From: Terramyces sp. JEL0728
Taxonomy: Eukaryota; Chytridiomycota; Chytridiomycetes; Rhizophydiales; Terramycetaceae
NCBI GenBank assembly: GCA_027603945.1
Contig: JADIIU010000020.1
Location: forward strand, 62,001 to 126,000
Direction of reading: 5' to 3'
Length of the DNA: 64,000 bases
Part shown: in pieces, positions 21,980 to 33,764 of the stretch
Position numbering within the stretch: the first letter of the stretch is position 1
Layout of the letters: each line of letters starts with the position of its first letter
The notes under the pieces: model-generated
Database searches by the model: none
The model's input: the letters and a program-made list of their open reading frames with translations, nothing else
Told to the model about the DNA's origin: nothing
Position numbers and translations under genes: made by a program

Positions 21980-22515
21980 TTACAATTGCCCAGACTTTGC
22001 GACAACAATTTTCTTGGTGGTCTTTCCAGATTGGGATCCAAAGGTTTCAATCTTGGAGACAACGTCCATACCTTCGACAACAGTTCCGAAAACTACATGT
22101 TTACCGTCCAACCTAGAATAAAACATCAACTACCATGCGGTCTTGACAGTGCACAAGAAGAATTGGGATCCGTTGGTTCCTGGGCCAGCGTTGGCCATGG
22201 AGAGAACACCAGGCCCGGTGTGCTTAAGGGTGAAGTTTTCATCTTCAAACTTGTTTCCGTAGATGGATTTCCCACCGGTACCGTTGTGGTTGGTAAAGTC
22301 CCCTCCTTGGCACATGAATTGTGGGATAACTCTGTGGAAGGAAGAGCCTTGGTAGCCAAATCCTTTTTCGCCAGTGCAAAGAGCACGGAAGTTTTCAGCA
22401 GTCTTAGGAACTACATCAGCACGGAGCTATATTAACTAGAGACTACTTCCATAACAATGCGGCCAAGTTCGGCACCATCAGCAGTAACATCGAAAAAAAC
22501 TCTTGGGTTGGCCAT
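21980..22515 (-). CDS. CPR1: Cyclophilin A-type peptidyl-prolyl isomerase
   Basis: A 164-aa cytosolic cyclophilin that isomerises Xaa-Pro bonds and would bind cyclosporin A. The full core is present: [64 protein letters not shown] and the cyclosporin-contacting Trp in [12 protein letters not shown]. Two introns (20 nt after IVME, 21 nt inside the TAW codon) must be removed; total 165 codons. There is no signal peptide. A second, ER-type cyclophilin lies at 29799. Confidence 0.96.
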
Positions 22516-22919
22516 CTGTCGAAGGAATAAAGTCGTTCTAAATGGAGGCATTTCAAGATAGCTAATTGTTAGCCTGCCATTCGTTCCTAATGAATTGCAA
22601 GCTAACTCGAAATGAAAGAAAGTGATCTGGTCTTACCTTTGAGATTACAGAGAATTTTTTTCAGTCTCTTGTGAGGGGGTGCATGTGGCTGGAGCATTAC
22701 ATTTGATAGACAATTTTAGAATAGGGTCGCCGTCCAACATTATTATTCTGAGCAGATGTTAATGGTGTTGCGGGAGTACCTCAGCCTGGTAGGAACGACC
22801 AATTTTTTCGGTGTCCCAGTCGCACAATAATAAACTATTTGCAGCTGTAGGGCAGCTTGTAGCTTGGACTGTAGAAATTGAATTTGCATGGTGTGATTTT
22901 TTCAATCCGAAAACAAATC
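22516..22919. other. Intergenic, divergent promoter region
   Basis: This separates cyclophilin A (minus) from RAV1 (plus). Several short minus-strand open stretches exist, but none gives a convincing start, splice set and end. No RNA gene or repeat was recognised. Confidence 0.4.
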
Positions 22920-25900
22920 ATGAATAAGGAGGGTTTGTTTGGCGCGAAGCCGAATTACTCTGACGATTACTTTCCTACAATATCTTCATCTACTAACCAG
23001 GGAACTACGATCGTATTGAATGAATAACCTAGTGTTACGCGACTGGTTCAATCATAAATATATTGCACGGAAATTTCAAACTACAACAGCAGATTCAAGC
23101 AACGGGGAAGGTTAATTGTGTAGCAATACATCCGGCTACAAAAACTGTAATAATGGCTAATCAAAGATTTGTTTTACTGTTGGAGATTTGATAACGCTTT
23201 ATTCATGGAACGACAAAAAATGGATGCAAAGGGAACAGTTTCACGCTGGATATGAAATAAATTCAATTGACTGGGCAGAAAATGGTATTTGAAAGTTTAT
23301 GCAGGAAACTTACTGGTTGTTGGAAAGACTCTCACGATCTATAAATCAGATTTGTCTGTGGAATATACCGCCCAATTACCTTACAGTCCTTCAAAGTGCC
23401 AGTATTCGCCGTGCTCAAAGTTCTTGGCAATCTTCAGCAAGGTATATGCAATCTAATTTAGAAAATGAGCACAGTAATGATATGGTACTTTCGAAATTCC
23501 AGTAAATTGGAGATAATGATTAGATTACAAACCTACGTATGATTTTGTTATACTACCGCATCCAAAGGAACTAGAAGATATTGAATGGAGATACCCATCA
23601 GATTCCAGATCGTGCAACAACGCTTTAATGACCAGATGTAAAGATCAAATCGTACGATTTTGGTCGCAGATTGATCAAGGATATGGGTTTCATCATTTTG
23701 ATTTGTGTGGTGTTATTGATTCTACCACGAATAGCCAGAGCTCAGTCCTTTCCGATCAGTATTCGATATCATGCTTGCATTGGTTGACAGGAAGAGCACT
23801 GGCTGACGTTTTGCGGACACAAAAGGAAATTAAATCTTTCAGGAAAACGCTTGCGCCGTCACCAAGCAGACTTGCTGATTCACTGGCTGAATTTCCGGAT
23901 ATGTTGTTTGAAATTCGCCCTAATGGGACGATGGTTATCTGGGGGATCCAAGTAATATTAATCTTAGAATAGGGCTTAGCGTCAGTTCCTTCGCGAGTAA
24001 CTAAAATCAGTACCATAATAGTTTCGGAAAAGACAGTTCAAGACTTTGACTATCCATTTTTCAGTAACCCTATTCATTCTTTTTACCATATTCCAATTGA
24101 AAGTTGCAATGATGCACCAGAACTTACATTTTTGGCCAGGAACGACGACCATGTAATGAACGCGTACACTATGAATCTTGATGACTTTTTCAATCGCAAT
24201 TGGTCTTCACCTCGATTGTTCTTGCGGGTTTCTTGGTCTGCTCCGCAAAATGAAATCCAAAAGATTATCAAGCATCAAAAACTACCTCTGTTTGCAATAC
24301 TTGATGATCTAAATCAATTGATGGTTTATTCTTCAAAGCTACCAAGAGTATTATTACATTTAACTGTAGATTGGCTTACGATCTACGTTGGGCCTTTCCT
24401 TTCTTTTTCAGTGCAAGTTTGAAACGATTCCAACCTACATTTCATGGTTTCCTTCAAGTAACACGTTTGTAACACTAGGCTCTATCTTGGTTGCTGCTGT
24501 CGATAATGCGATTAGATTTATATCTTTTGAAAATGGAGAATTTTTCACTAAAGAGCTTTCGAAATCAGAGGCAGAGAAATTTATTTTGGTGGACGTGCAT
24601 GAAAAAGGGCTAAATGAGTATTATTTAATTGCAGTATCGGACTCGGGAAGTGTATACTTTTGGCGATTCAAATTGGAGAGTAAACACATTGCTAAACCAG
24701 ATAACGCGAATAGTTTGCAATTTGATTTGATTAAACAGATCACGGTTCCAAAAGCGACCCATGCCTTCCCAACTTTATTATTTGACTTCAAGAATGCAGC
24801 TGAGCACCTTAAAAAGCCCTCTTTATTCGGGATGGTTACTACAGATCATCGAATCTGCTTGTACGAGTTTGAAGATGCTTCAGAATTATCGTTTGAAAGT
24901 CCTGGAGATATTGTTGCTGAAATATCGTCAATTGAAGCAACAACAAAGGATAATATTTTGGATTTAAAAGTTGCAGCATATGGAAAAATTGCTATTGGTA
25001 ATATATTACTTATCCAGCTCATGAATCAAATGGAACTTTTGCAATTGACATCTTAGATAACGAGATTGACGGTTTAGATATGACATTCGAATATCAAATA
25101 GTGCTGAACAACAAATATGTTGATATGTCGTGGCATTCTTCAAATGACGGACAACACCTATTAGCTGTTGGTGACTTTAAATCCGTAAATATCTACACAA
25201 ATAGCCATACCAAAGATGGTATCGAATGGAAATCCATTATCAGCTTTAATATCGAGGAATCGGAAAATATTCAGGCTGTCACTTGGCTGCAGCATGGTTC
25301 GTTGATGGTTGCGACTAATTTAAAGTCAGTCATCTACTCACCGTGGAAAAAAGACGGAAATGAAGCCCCTGTAAATATTTTGGAGCTGTCGTCTGTTCAT
25401 TCTGGTAGATTAGAAGATTACAATCCATCGCTTTTGATGCAGTACATGTTTTGGGGCAAATATGATACGGTTAAATATAACCTTTCTCTGCTGTACCGAT
25501 TTGTAAAGCTGGCGGCAGACGCCAACAAGAAACTTGCGCATTTACCAATTCCACTATGGAAACTTACAGGAGAGGATAACGTAATTACAATTCACAATAG
25601 GAAATATCAAGTAAACTGGCCTATGAAGATTTGTTTGGAGTAACAGATGAAACTGCGCTGAATGAGCTGGGAATATTCTCCAAGGTTCATGTCGATTATT
25701 TGGTTGACAATCTACCAAACAGCGGAATAGAACATTTCAGTGATATTATTGCATTTGTTAAATCATTTGAACAAATTGAACAGCATCGCAGATCTCTTGA
25801 TGACAATGGCCTCCGGTATTATATTGCGGCATTTTACCAGTTCCACCGCCAAACACCACATTTACTTTCAAGTAGAGACTACTGTTGGGGATACTTTAGC

Positions 25901-28900
25901 GATTCACAAGACTACATTTTGGATGTCATGACACAAAGTATTGGTGGAAAATTAAAGTGGAAAGACGCTAGAGATTTTGGGATGGGCTATTGGATTTCAA
26001 ACTATAGCACATTGGTAAATATTGTTCATCTAGAAAACTGTATTTGAAAATATTGCTAGAAATCAGTTTTGGGGAGAAAACGGGACAAATGATCCGGTTG
26101 CCTGCTCCCTGTATTATCTTGCACTGAAGAAAAAGAATGTCTTGACTGGGCTGTGGAAATTGGCGAATAGCCATCCTGAGCAGAATCAAATGATGAAGTT
26201 TTTGGCAAACAACTTTGACGAGGAGCGCTGGAAAACTGCGGCTCAAAAGAATGCTTTTGCTCTTTTGGGAAAGCAAAGATATGGTAAGGTTTATCTTATT
26301 CAGAATATGCAGCAGCATTCTTTTTGCTTGCCGGGAAGCTCAAGGACGCGGCGAATATTTGTATAAAACAACTTGATGATCCACAGTTGGCAATCACCAT
26401 TTGCAGGATTTACGAAGGAGAAGGCGGACCTGTTTTGGCAGATATCTTGCAAAATCAATTAATTCCTGGTGCGTGCAAATCCAATGATCGCTGGCTTTCG
26501 TGCTTGCTATGGACTATTGCAAACAACAGGGATAATGCTTTCTACAGTCTCACTCGACCACTACCATCTCTACTGACGGAGGCGTGTGAAATTGAAAACC
26601 GCTTTGTTACCGTCGATCCAGCATTATTGTTGCTGTACAATAGACTCCAAACAGTTTACAAAACTTTAATTCTGCCAAAGATTCCGAAATTGACACCACT
26701 TGAGGAATTTAATTTATATGTTAGGTGCTCAAGATCTTACGATAAATTGGGATGTCCAGGACTTGCTCTAGAAATGATCACCAGAAACAAGTTGGATTTG
26801 GTTCCAGAAGTTGAGATACAAGGCGAGAGTAAAGCCGCAATGGAAGCGGAAAAGGACACTGTAACTGGAATCGATTGGGCCGAATCAGCCAACAAGAATG
26901 CTACCTCTACAGATTGGGGCGAGTCAGTAACAAAAACGGAACCCGCTGGATTGGATTGGGGTGAAATTGATACGGCTCCTAAATCAACGGGACTTGATTG
27001 GGGCGAGCTGGAATCAAAGCCTGCTTCCGGAGGGATTGATTGGGGTGAACTAGATGCCAAGCCGTCCACAGGATTGGATTTCGACGAATATGAATCTGGA
27101 ATTAAGGATTTGGACGAAATCCCCTCGGATGATTTGGATGTAAAACAAATTGAAAAACCTTCAGAAATGCCTGTTCAGATACCAGTTGTTTCAAAGAGAG
27201 ACCATTTGCGATTAATGGTGAGAAAAAATTCGCTGGAACTATTCAAAAGATTCCTAGTGATGCGCATTGTTCACGTAATATACTGACTGATCTGTAGGAT
27301 CTTCACAATTCGACAGAAACTGTTTCTTATTACCAGAAGGAGCTAGAACAAGACCCAACACTATCCAAATACACTGAATATTTGAAGAAAGGGTTTCAAG
27401 ACATTTCCAAAACCTCCAAGTTGGATATTGAAGAAATTGGACATATTCTAAGAAACAGGTTTGGCGAAATTTATGAATTGGAGGCTTGGGTGGTAAATCT
27501 GAAATAACCATAGAACATGCTACCGTTTGCCGAGTCTATCGAAGAGCACGTTGAGTTTACCAACAACATGTTTGCAAATCAAGCCAATTTCCTAAGTGCC
27601 CTATGTTTCGAAGCGAACTTTCGTGAATATTCACTAGAACGATACACTTACATGGAATATCTTTCGAGACAGCTGTTGAATGCGTGTGTTAGCTGGTACA
27701 CAAAATGCTTGGAACTGAAGTGTGCATGGTCCGAACCTGCAATGGCGCAAGCTGTTGGTGCGGGTTATATGATCCAAATTTTAATGTCTACCATTTTTCA
27801 CAACAAAAACCGCTTGTGGTGGATGATTGGTTTGTGCGATCAATTATTTGAAGGATTGCTCAAAAATGATGCTAAGGTGATAGTCCATGTCATTAAGGAT
27901 GCACTGGCAGATCACAATCCAATAGTATGTTCATTTAATTTAGGCGCATCCTGACGACGCAGTACAGACCGATGGACAAGATGTTGAGCTGTATGACGAA
28001 TACGGCATTGCCCTTTACACAAAGGATTCGGGCGAAACCAAGACTGCTCAGAGTTTAATTTACAGCATGGTATTGACCCATGCTACCACTGCTTTCAAAT
28101 TATACCTCGAACGCTTATCTGAAGTTATGAACGTCAATTCCCATCTAGACGAAACATTTGGCTTCCTTAGTCAGGGAATAGAGCGGGGACTGGTTGCCTA
28201 TATCTACGATCTTGATCTCAAAGTTACAAAGGACTGGCAGCGGCTGGATATGAGTTTCAGTATTTATCGATTGACATAGAAAATATCCCTGCTTACATTA
28301 TGGAACTGAATATTCAGGAACTTTGGAGTTTATTAAACAGAACGGGCAATGTAAAGAAGACTGCCAATGCCATCTTCCATACCAAGAGCATCAACAAATG
28401 GGATTCTGGAGTGTATTTTGATGATGACAGCACTCCCGAGTTTCTCTCTGAAACCGTTGTCAATTCCGAAAACAAAATATCTTCGTTTGCTATTAACCCT
28501 CTTGACCACCAGCAAATTGTTTATGCTACACCGACTTCTATATGTGAAATTGACACAAAGATCTCTGAAAATTACTTTAGTGTAATGTTTCTCTAAATTA
28601 GAATGAAGATCCAAAAGTTTTGAGATCACAGGAAGATTTACCTGCTTTGAACATTAGCCAAAAACCGCACTCAATCCAACTTGCCACAAATCTTGAACCG
28701 GAGGACTTGCCAATTAAAAAAGACTTGAGTTTTGATTCGATTAACCGATTAATCAAGCGGTCCTTTAAACCAAAGCCTACCAGCAACGCAGTGGACAAAG
28801 GATTGAGGTTAAGACGAGCAATTACACAGGCTACCACCCTGGAATCCCATAAAAGCTTAAATTACTGTAAAATTGCGCTGATAATAGTTTTGGCAGGAGT

Positions 28901-29686
28901 CGGCGAATCTGGAACTCCAGATGTGTCAGTTAAGCTTTACCAGTTTGGCCAAGCTCCAGAACTATTAACGTATACTGCACAAAGTGAAGGCAAATTGACC
29001 AACTGCCACTTTGATCCATATGGTGCAAAGTTTGGTGCTTCCGATAGTCGAGGTGATCTATTTATTTGGAAATTTGATGCTGACCCGGCAGCTGTGAAAC
29101 CATGTCTTACCCTTAGACAATGCCATCAAGGAGCAATTAACGATTTTGCGTTTTTAAATTCTAGTTCGGTGGTTGCAACCGCAGGAACTTCGACAAATGG
29201 AATGAATGTATCAATCTGGGACACTTTGCTCCCACCAGGAAAGGCTAGAGTTAAAGGTATGTCAATTTTAATTAGCGTTCCCTGTTGGAGAGGCTGGTAT
29301 TTCGTCTTTAGTGTTTTCCAGCCAAGAAAACTTGCTCGTTGCCGGTGGAAAGAAAGGGTCTATTTATGTTATTGATGTTCGAAATGGATCAATGCTGTTG
29401 AATGATTTCGTTGCATTTGACAGCACAGTCAAAAGCTTGGCATTCCATGGAGATAAGCATAGCATAGTGACCGGCTCGTCCAAAGGCGAAATCAAAGTAA
29501 TTTGTGCTAAGCTAGATATTTGACATAAAATCGGTCACAGCGACAGAGAGTCCATCGTTCAAATCCTTCAGCCCTTGGCCCTATAGCTTGGATCCACCAG
29601 TGATTGGGGTTGTGGATTTGCAAGTTTCAAAAGGATATATATACAGCTGCTGGGCGAATGGTGCCGTATTTAAAACTAGCTATTAA
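22920..29686 (+). CDS. RAV1: RAVE subunit Rav1 / rabconnectin-3 alpha (DMXL)
   Basis: A roughly 2,000-aa WD40 protein that, in the RAVE complex with Skp1 and Rav2, reassembles the V-ATPase on vacuoles and endosomes. N-terminal WD repeats read GKVNCVAIHPATKT. The Rav1p_C core is clear: FFLLAGKLKDAANICIKQLD, LAITICRIYEGEGGP, NDRWLSCLLWT. A second propeller near the end has TAGTSTNGMNVSIWDTLLPP, LLVAGGKKGSIYVIDVRNGS and IVTGSSKGEIK. A linker (26868-27100) has five to six DWGE-type repeats. More than fifteen introns of 19-23 nt interrupt it; those I joined include one of 20 nt after QGTTI, one of 19 nt near 29257 and one of 19 nt before the last exon. The ATG at 22920 gives the family start; the stop is at 29684. 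Confidence 0.88.
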
Positions 29687-29798
29687 ATAAACAATGCAAC
29701 ACGACAGTTGCCTCTCCACTTTTCTCAGAATAAGGAAGGGCGAATATCGAGCAGGTGTGCTAAATTTTCATTGGTTTGCAGTTTTTCAAAAAAGCAAA

Positions 29799-30399
29799 AT
29801 GATCTTGCCATTCACCTACATTCTCACTGCACTGTCTTTACTGGTCGATGCAAAAGGACCAGTGATTACCGACACTTTAGTCATGTCAATTGAACAAGGG
29901 GGCGAACCTCTCGGAGATGTTACCATTGGGCTCTACGGAAAGACTGTCCCAATCACCACCGAAAAGTAAGACTTATTAACACAGTTTCCGTGCTTTATGT
30001 ACTGGTGAAAAAGGGTTTGGTTTTGCTGGATCAAAGTTCCACCGTGTAATCAAGAACTTTATGATCCAAGGTGGTGACTTTACCAGAGGCGATGGAACTG
30101 GCGGCAAATCCATCTATGGAGACCGTTTCAAGGACGAAAACTTCAAATTGAGACACACTCGTCCAGGTTTACTTTCAATGGCCAATGCTGGTAAAGATAC
30201 AAACGGTTCACAATTCTTTATTACCACTGTTGTCACCAGTTGGTTAGATGGTAGACACGTTGTCTTTGGAGAAGTTACAGAAGGTATGGATATTGTCAAG
30301 AAGATTGAAAACACTGCTACCAACCCAGGAGACAAGCCAAAGCAGGATATAGTAATCGCTGCTTGTAAAGAAATCAAAGAAGACAATCCTGAATTGTAA
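29799..30399 (+). CDS. Secretory-pathway cyclophilin (cyclophilin B type)
   Basis: A 193-aa cyclophilin with a signal peptide ([18 protein letters not shown]) and the ER-type N-terminus [17 protein letters not shown]. The catalytic core has [30 protein letters not shown] and [13 protein letters not shown]. One 19-nt intron (GTAAGACTTATTAACACAG, 29966-29984) interrupts the codon before [10 protein letters not shown]; this was one of the clearest cases for ultrashort introns. The C-terminus is DNPEL, which is not a standard HDEL/KDEL signal. An in-frame upstream ATG at 29694 would bury the signal peptide, so the ATG at 29799 was chosen. It assists folding of secreted proteins. Confidence 0.93.
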
Positions 30400-30417
30400 C
30401 CAAATACATTCAAAAGT

Positions 30418-32110
30418 TTATTCGCCTCTTGTCTTTTTGTTTGAATGCGATTCTTCGCGATCCCTCCCTCTCTTTGCGTTTGACATGAATGCATCTACAC
30501 CAAAAACATCGGCTTCCTTTTCAAATTGTACGGGACCTGTTCGCACTGCTTCGGTTGCATCTGCACCACTGAATCCTTTGTGGGGTTTAGACAGCAGAGA
30601 ATTAATCTTTTCTGCTTCAATCCCGTCTGCCATTTCATTATCAAGTTTTTTTGGACGGTATATGCTTTGCGATTGGGCAGAATTGAATAGCGGCTTGTCA
30701 TAGAGTGCATACGAGTCACTTCCTTCAAATCCAGAATTCATTCCTGAAGATTGATTAAATAGTCTTTGATCATACATGCTTTCCTTGGAAGCAGTTGGCT
30801 GCGCGACGCCCAAAGCAATCTTTTCAGATATATCTCGTTCTTTACTAGCATTAATAACAACTTACGCTGCCTTGCCCATATGGGACATTCTATTCTGCTT
30901 TTCACGTTCCTTGGCTTTTTCTCTGCGCAATTCATCACGCTCCCTTAGCCTCTTTCTTTCTTCTGGAGTTAACTCTTCTTCAGATTCTTCTTCGTCTTCT
31001 GTTTCTTCTTCAACTAATGTTAAAATATAAAATTACTTGCTGCAGAAACCACTCCAGCATGTTCCTCCCGTGCTTTTTGTGCCAATCTTCTCAGTTCATC
31101 TTCTTTTTCCTTCTTTTGCTTTTGGGCTAATTTTGCTTGCATGTCACTCCTAAGTTTTACTTCCTCGCGAGCATGTTTATCTGCAATAAACAGCGCTTGA
31201 GAAAACTTTGCAAAGTTTTCATTAACAGTGATATCTTGCAATCCACGACCATCGTTTGCCAAACGCTTATCAAGGGGAATGGTGTAACCTTTTGCATTCT
31301 TCCAATTTGAAATACATGGGGGGATTACCCAATTCTTTTGTTCTTCCACAGATACTTTTCTTGGCGGAGATCTTAATACTGGCGGAGGTGGCGATCCTGT
31401 ACTTCTTGGTATCTTGCGATGCTTGAACTTTGGCGGCTCCATTGGATCTACTGGTGCTTCAACCAACTTGACGATTCTGGATTTTGCCACGGCTGAAGAC
31501 GATGTATGTTGTTCAGCAGGTACATATTTTACATATTGAGGTGCATTTCGTTCTTCTTGGAAGGTTTTTGGCTTCCCAGATTTGATCTTTCCTGGTATAA
31601 GATCAAATGAAATGAATAAATTGCACAATACAATGTTATCCGTGAAGGATACTTACCATCTATGATCTTTTCCAATGCCAATCTAGTATTTTCTGTGGAT
31701 TCGTGAACAACTTCTTCGTCTGGCTGTGGGACAACATCTCCGATATCCTGTTGCGTCATATCATTGTGAGAAGAGTGAATTATCTTTTTGCCGGCATGGC
31801 TCCCTTCTCGCAATACCAAATCAAACCTAATATTTCCGTCTTTGTCTGTTTGCAAGGGAAGCGCTTCAGTAGATTCTTTTCCCATATCTTTTATTTTCCC
31901 CATTCCTAGTGGGTATTGGATAATGTGAATTTCAGGGAATGCTCCTCCGTCTCCAAAGTCTTTCAAATCCTGCGGCAGGAAATCCTGTCTTTTCAAATAT
32001 GGAGGTGGTCCGGATTTCTTTGGTTTAACTGGCTGTTCAGGTTCTACTGCCCATTTCGATGTCTTTAAACTTTGTTTTGGCTTTGGTAAAACGGAAGCAA
32101 GAGTTGTCAT
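30418..32110 (-). CDS. SNW1: SNW1/Prp45 spliceosome-associated factor
   Basis: A 527-aa SNW/SKIP protein, a component of the activated spliceosome that also acts in transcription. The conserved region includes GPPPYLKRQDFLPQDLKDF, FPEIHIIQYPLGMG, then SGKPKTFQEERNAPQYVKYV, PPKFKHRKIPR and NWKNAKGYTIPLDKRLANDG. The tail is rich in charged residues and ends with the usual disordered region. Introns: 65 nt at 31592-31656 (donor GTAAGT), 23 nt near 31015 and 21 nt near 30845. The 65-nt intron is the longest I could establish in this window. The ATG at 32110 gives a total of exactly 528 codons. Confidence 0.92.
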
Positions 32111-32396
32111 TTGTTTGATCAAAAGTTTTTTCAACTCAATGTTTGCAGTTTGTCAACTCGAAACATGGCTATTAAAATGCATTGGCTTGCAAACAATGTA
32201 TTCCTCTTTGGAGATCATTCAACCCAGCGATATTCCACCATAAATGAGATTTGAATCTGAACCAAGCGGTGATAAATGAGGGTGAGACGCTTCAATCAAT
32301 AACGAAATATTTTTATCATTAAGCAGTAGATGGCGGAATTTACATTCTGGCCAAATTAATCAATTCACAAGTTGCAAATTTTTTTCAATCAACAAA

Positions 32397-32933
32397 ATGA
32401 AGGGAGGATTTACAAAAATAATATCCAGGGATATCAATTCGTTGATCAAAAAGTCCACACCGTCTTTGACTCCAAAGGAATTGGTTTTGGATTCAGTGCT
32501 GGAAGCAAAGTTTTTCTCTCAGCATAGACCACTTGCACTGGGATTAATTCAACCAACAAAGAAACTGTCTATCATTGCTGAACCGCAACAAAACCAAGAA
32601 ATAATGCAGGAGTGGTATTTGGATGAATATGCCAAATTATTCGGTGGATTCATACCTTTCTCACCGCCAGGATCTCAAATAGTCTCTGATGCTGCAATTG
32701 ATTTAGAAGAACACCTTTCGAGCCTCTTGTCGAAAATCAAAATCAAGGAGCCAACTGCTGGACCAAGGAGAAGCGGGTTCTTCTTGATAAGCATAATGAA
32801 GCGAAGAAGAATGAAGATGAACAAACACAAGTGGAAAAAGTATCGCAGGGAAGTCCGCAATTCGTCTCGTTATAATACCGTTAGAAATAAGGATAAGGGC
32901 AAGATTAGGAGAAGCGATGAAGAAAAGATTTAA
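32397..32933 (+). CDS. COX24: Mitoribosomal protein mS38 (Cox24/AURKAIP1 family)
   Basis: A 178-aa intronless protein. The C-terminal block SIMKRRRMKMNKHKWKKYRR is the diagnostic segment of mS38, a small-subunit mitoribosome protein that in yeast (Cox24) is needed for translation of specific mitochondrial mRNAs. The N-terminal two thirds is poorly conserved, as usual, and the first residues (MKGGFTKIISRDINSLIKKS) are compatible with a mitochondrial presequence. The tail is longer than in many relatives, so the very C-terminus is less certain. It is divergent from SNW1, about 290 nt away. Confidence 0.85.
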   Translation: MKGGFTKIISRDINSLIKKSTPSLTPKELVLDSVLEAKFFSQHRPLALGLIQPTKKLSIIAEPQQNQEIMQEWYLDEYAKLFGGFIPFSPPGSQIVSDAAIDLEEHLSSLLSKIKIKEPTAGPRRSGFFLISIMKRRRMKMNKHKWKKYRREVRNSSRYNTVRNKDKGKIRRSDEEKI

Positions 32934-33440
32934 TAATAAACTGTCAGGATTGCATTTAAAAAGGGAGATTCATTAGTACCAATTATATCGCTTGCTGGTT
33001 ACTCCAAATGATGAATGTCAAATAACTCGAAAACGGCATGGTTTCGCAGCATCTATTGGGATTCACTGTCATACTTTACAGTAAGGCATCATGACTCCAT
33101 TGCCACCATAGTAGTGGGACACCAATGATTGGCCTAATGGTTCCAATATTACTAATCGATACCCTGGCAAATGCCAATTACCGATTGCCACATGGTTTGC
33201 GAATTGGACCAGTAGGCCATAGAAAGGCGATCTATAATTGCGCAAGCTGGCGGTGACGGCTACCACAAATTAAGCCATGTCCAATTCCACATTGCACTTA
33301 TCAAATCGATTGTTTTTCCATCTACATTGATTTGTGCCGCTGAAAATTTCAAATATCAAAATTAGCAACTCAAAAGATACAATGGAATCAAGATGGATAT
33401 TGTTGGTATGAGTATCCAGTTTCACAATCCATTTGTTAAT
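32934..33440. other. Region without a convincing gene
   Basis: A minus-strand frame of 66 codons (33069-33266) is open and protein-like but has no ATG and no clear splice partners. The rest is AT-rich with no recognisable RNA gene. It may hold small exons or gene remnants. Confidence 0.35.
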
Positions 33441-33680
33441 TTACAAACGAATGGCAAAACGCGGTGGCGTCTCTACAATCGCGGCAAGCCAGTCCATCGT
33501 GCCTAATTCACGTAAAATATCGTATCTCTGCATCGAGCCTGCTAATTTCAATGAGGATTCTGGACTAATCTCTAGTTTGAATACAGGGTTATCAGTAATT
33601 CTCGCAAACAATACATGTGGCGCTCACAATCAACGGCCAATCATTTGCGAGGCTTCAATACTACACACCCTCGACGTCAT
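33441..33680 (-). CDS. Candidate small protein, unknown
   Basis: An open frame on the minus strand ends at 33441 and encodes a well-mixed sequence (VLFARITDNPVFKLEISPES, LKLAGSMQRYDILRELG, MDWLAAIVETPPRFAIRL). Two TGA codons separate it from an ATG at 33680 in the same frame, so a small intron (for example 39 nt from GTATTG to TGTGAG) has to be assumed. An 89-codon plus-strand frame from 33448 overlaps it and is the competing interpretation. No family recognised. Confidence 0.3.
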
Positions 33681-33764
33681 TTTCTTCACTCCAAAAGCTT
33701 CCTCCTATTTTCTAAATTAAAACAGTAAGCAATTCGAATTCGCTAACAGAAAGATTTAATCAAA

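Noticed and set aside
21680..22435. Long plus-strand open frame of 251 codons
   Set aside because: It runs antisense to conserved cyclophilin A and Cep57 exons; it is a shadow of those genes.
22560..22720. A 37-aa basic minus-strand product (ending RVSLQFIRNEWQANN) joined by a 22-nt GT-AG segment
   Set aside because: Very short, no clear branch box and no family match; several equally open alternatives exist in the same spacer, so chance is likely.
29694..29798. Upstream in-frame ATG of the ER cyclophilin
   Set aside because: Using it would place 35 polar residues before the signal peptide; the ATG at 29799 fits a secreted cyclophilin.
33621..33665. A possible 12-nt GT...AG intron (GTTGATTGTGAG) that would join two frames
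   Set aside because: Shorter than any known spliceosomal intron and without room for a branch point; a 39-nt alternative exists.
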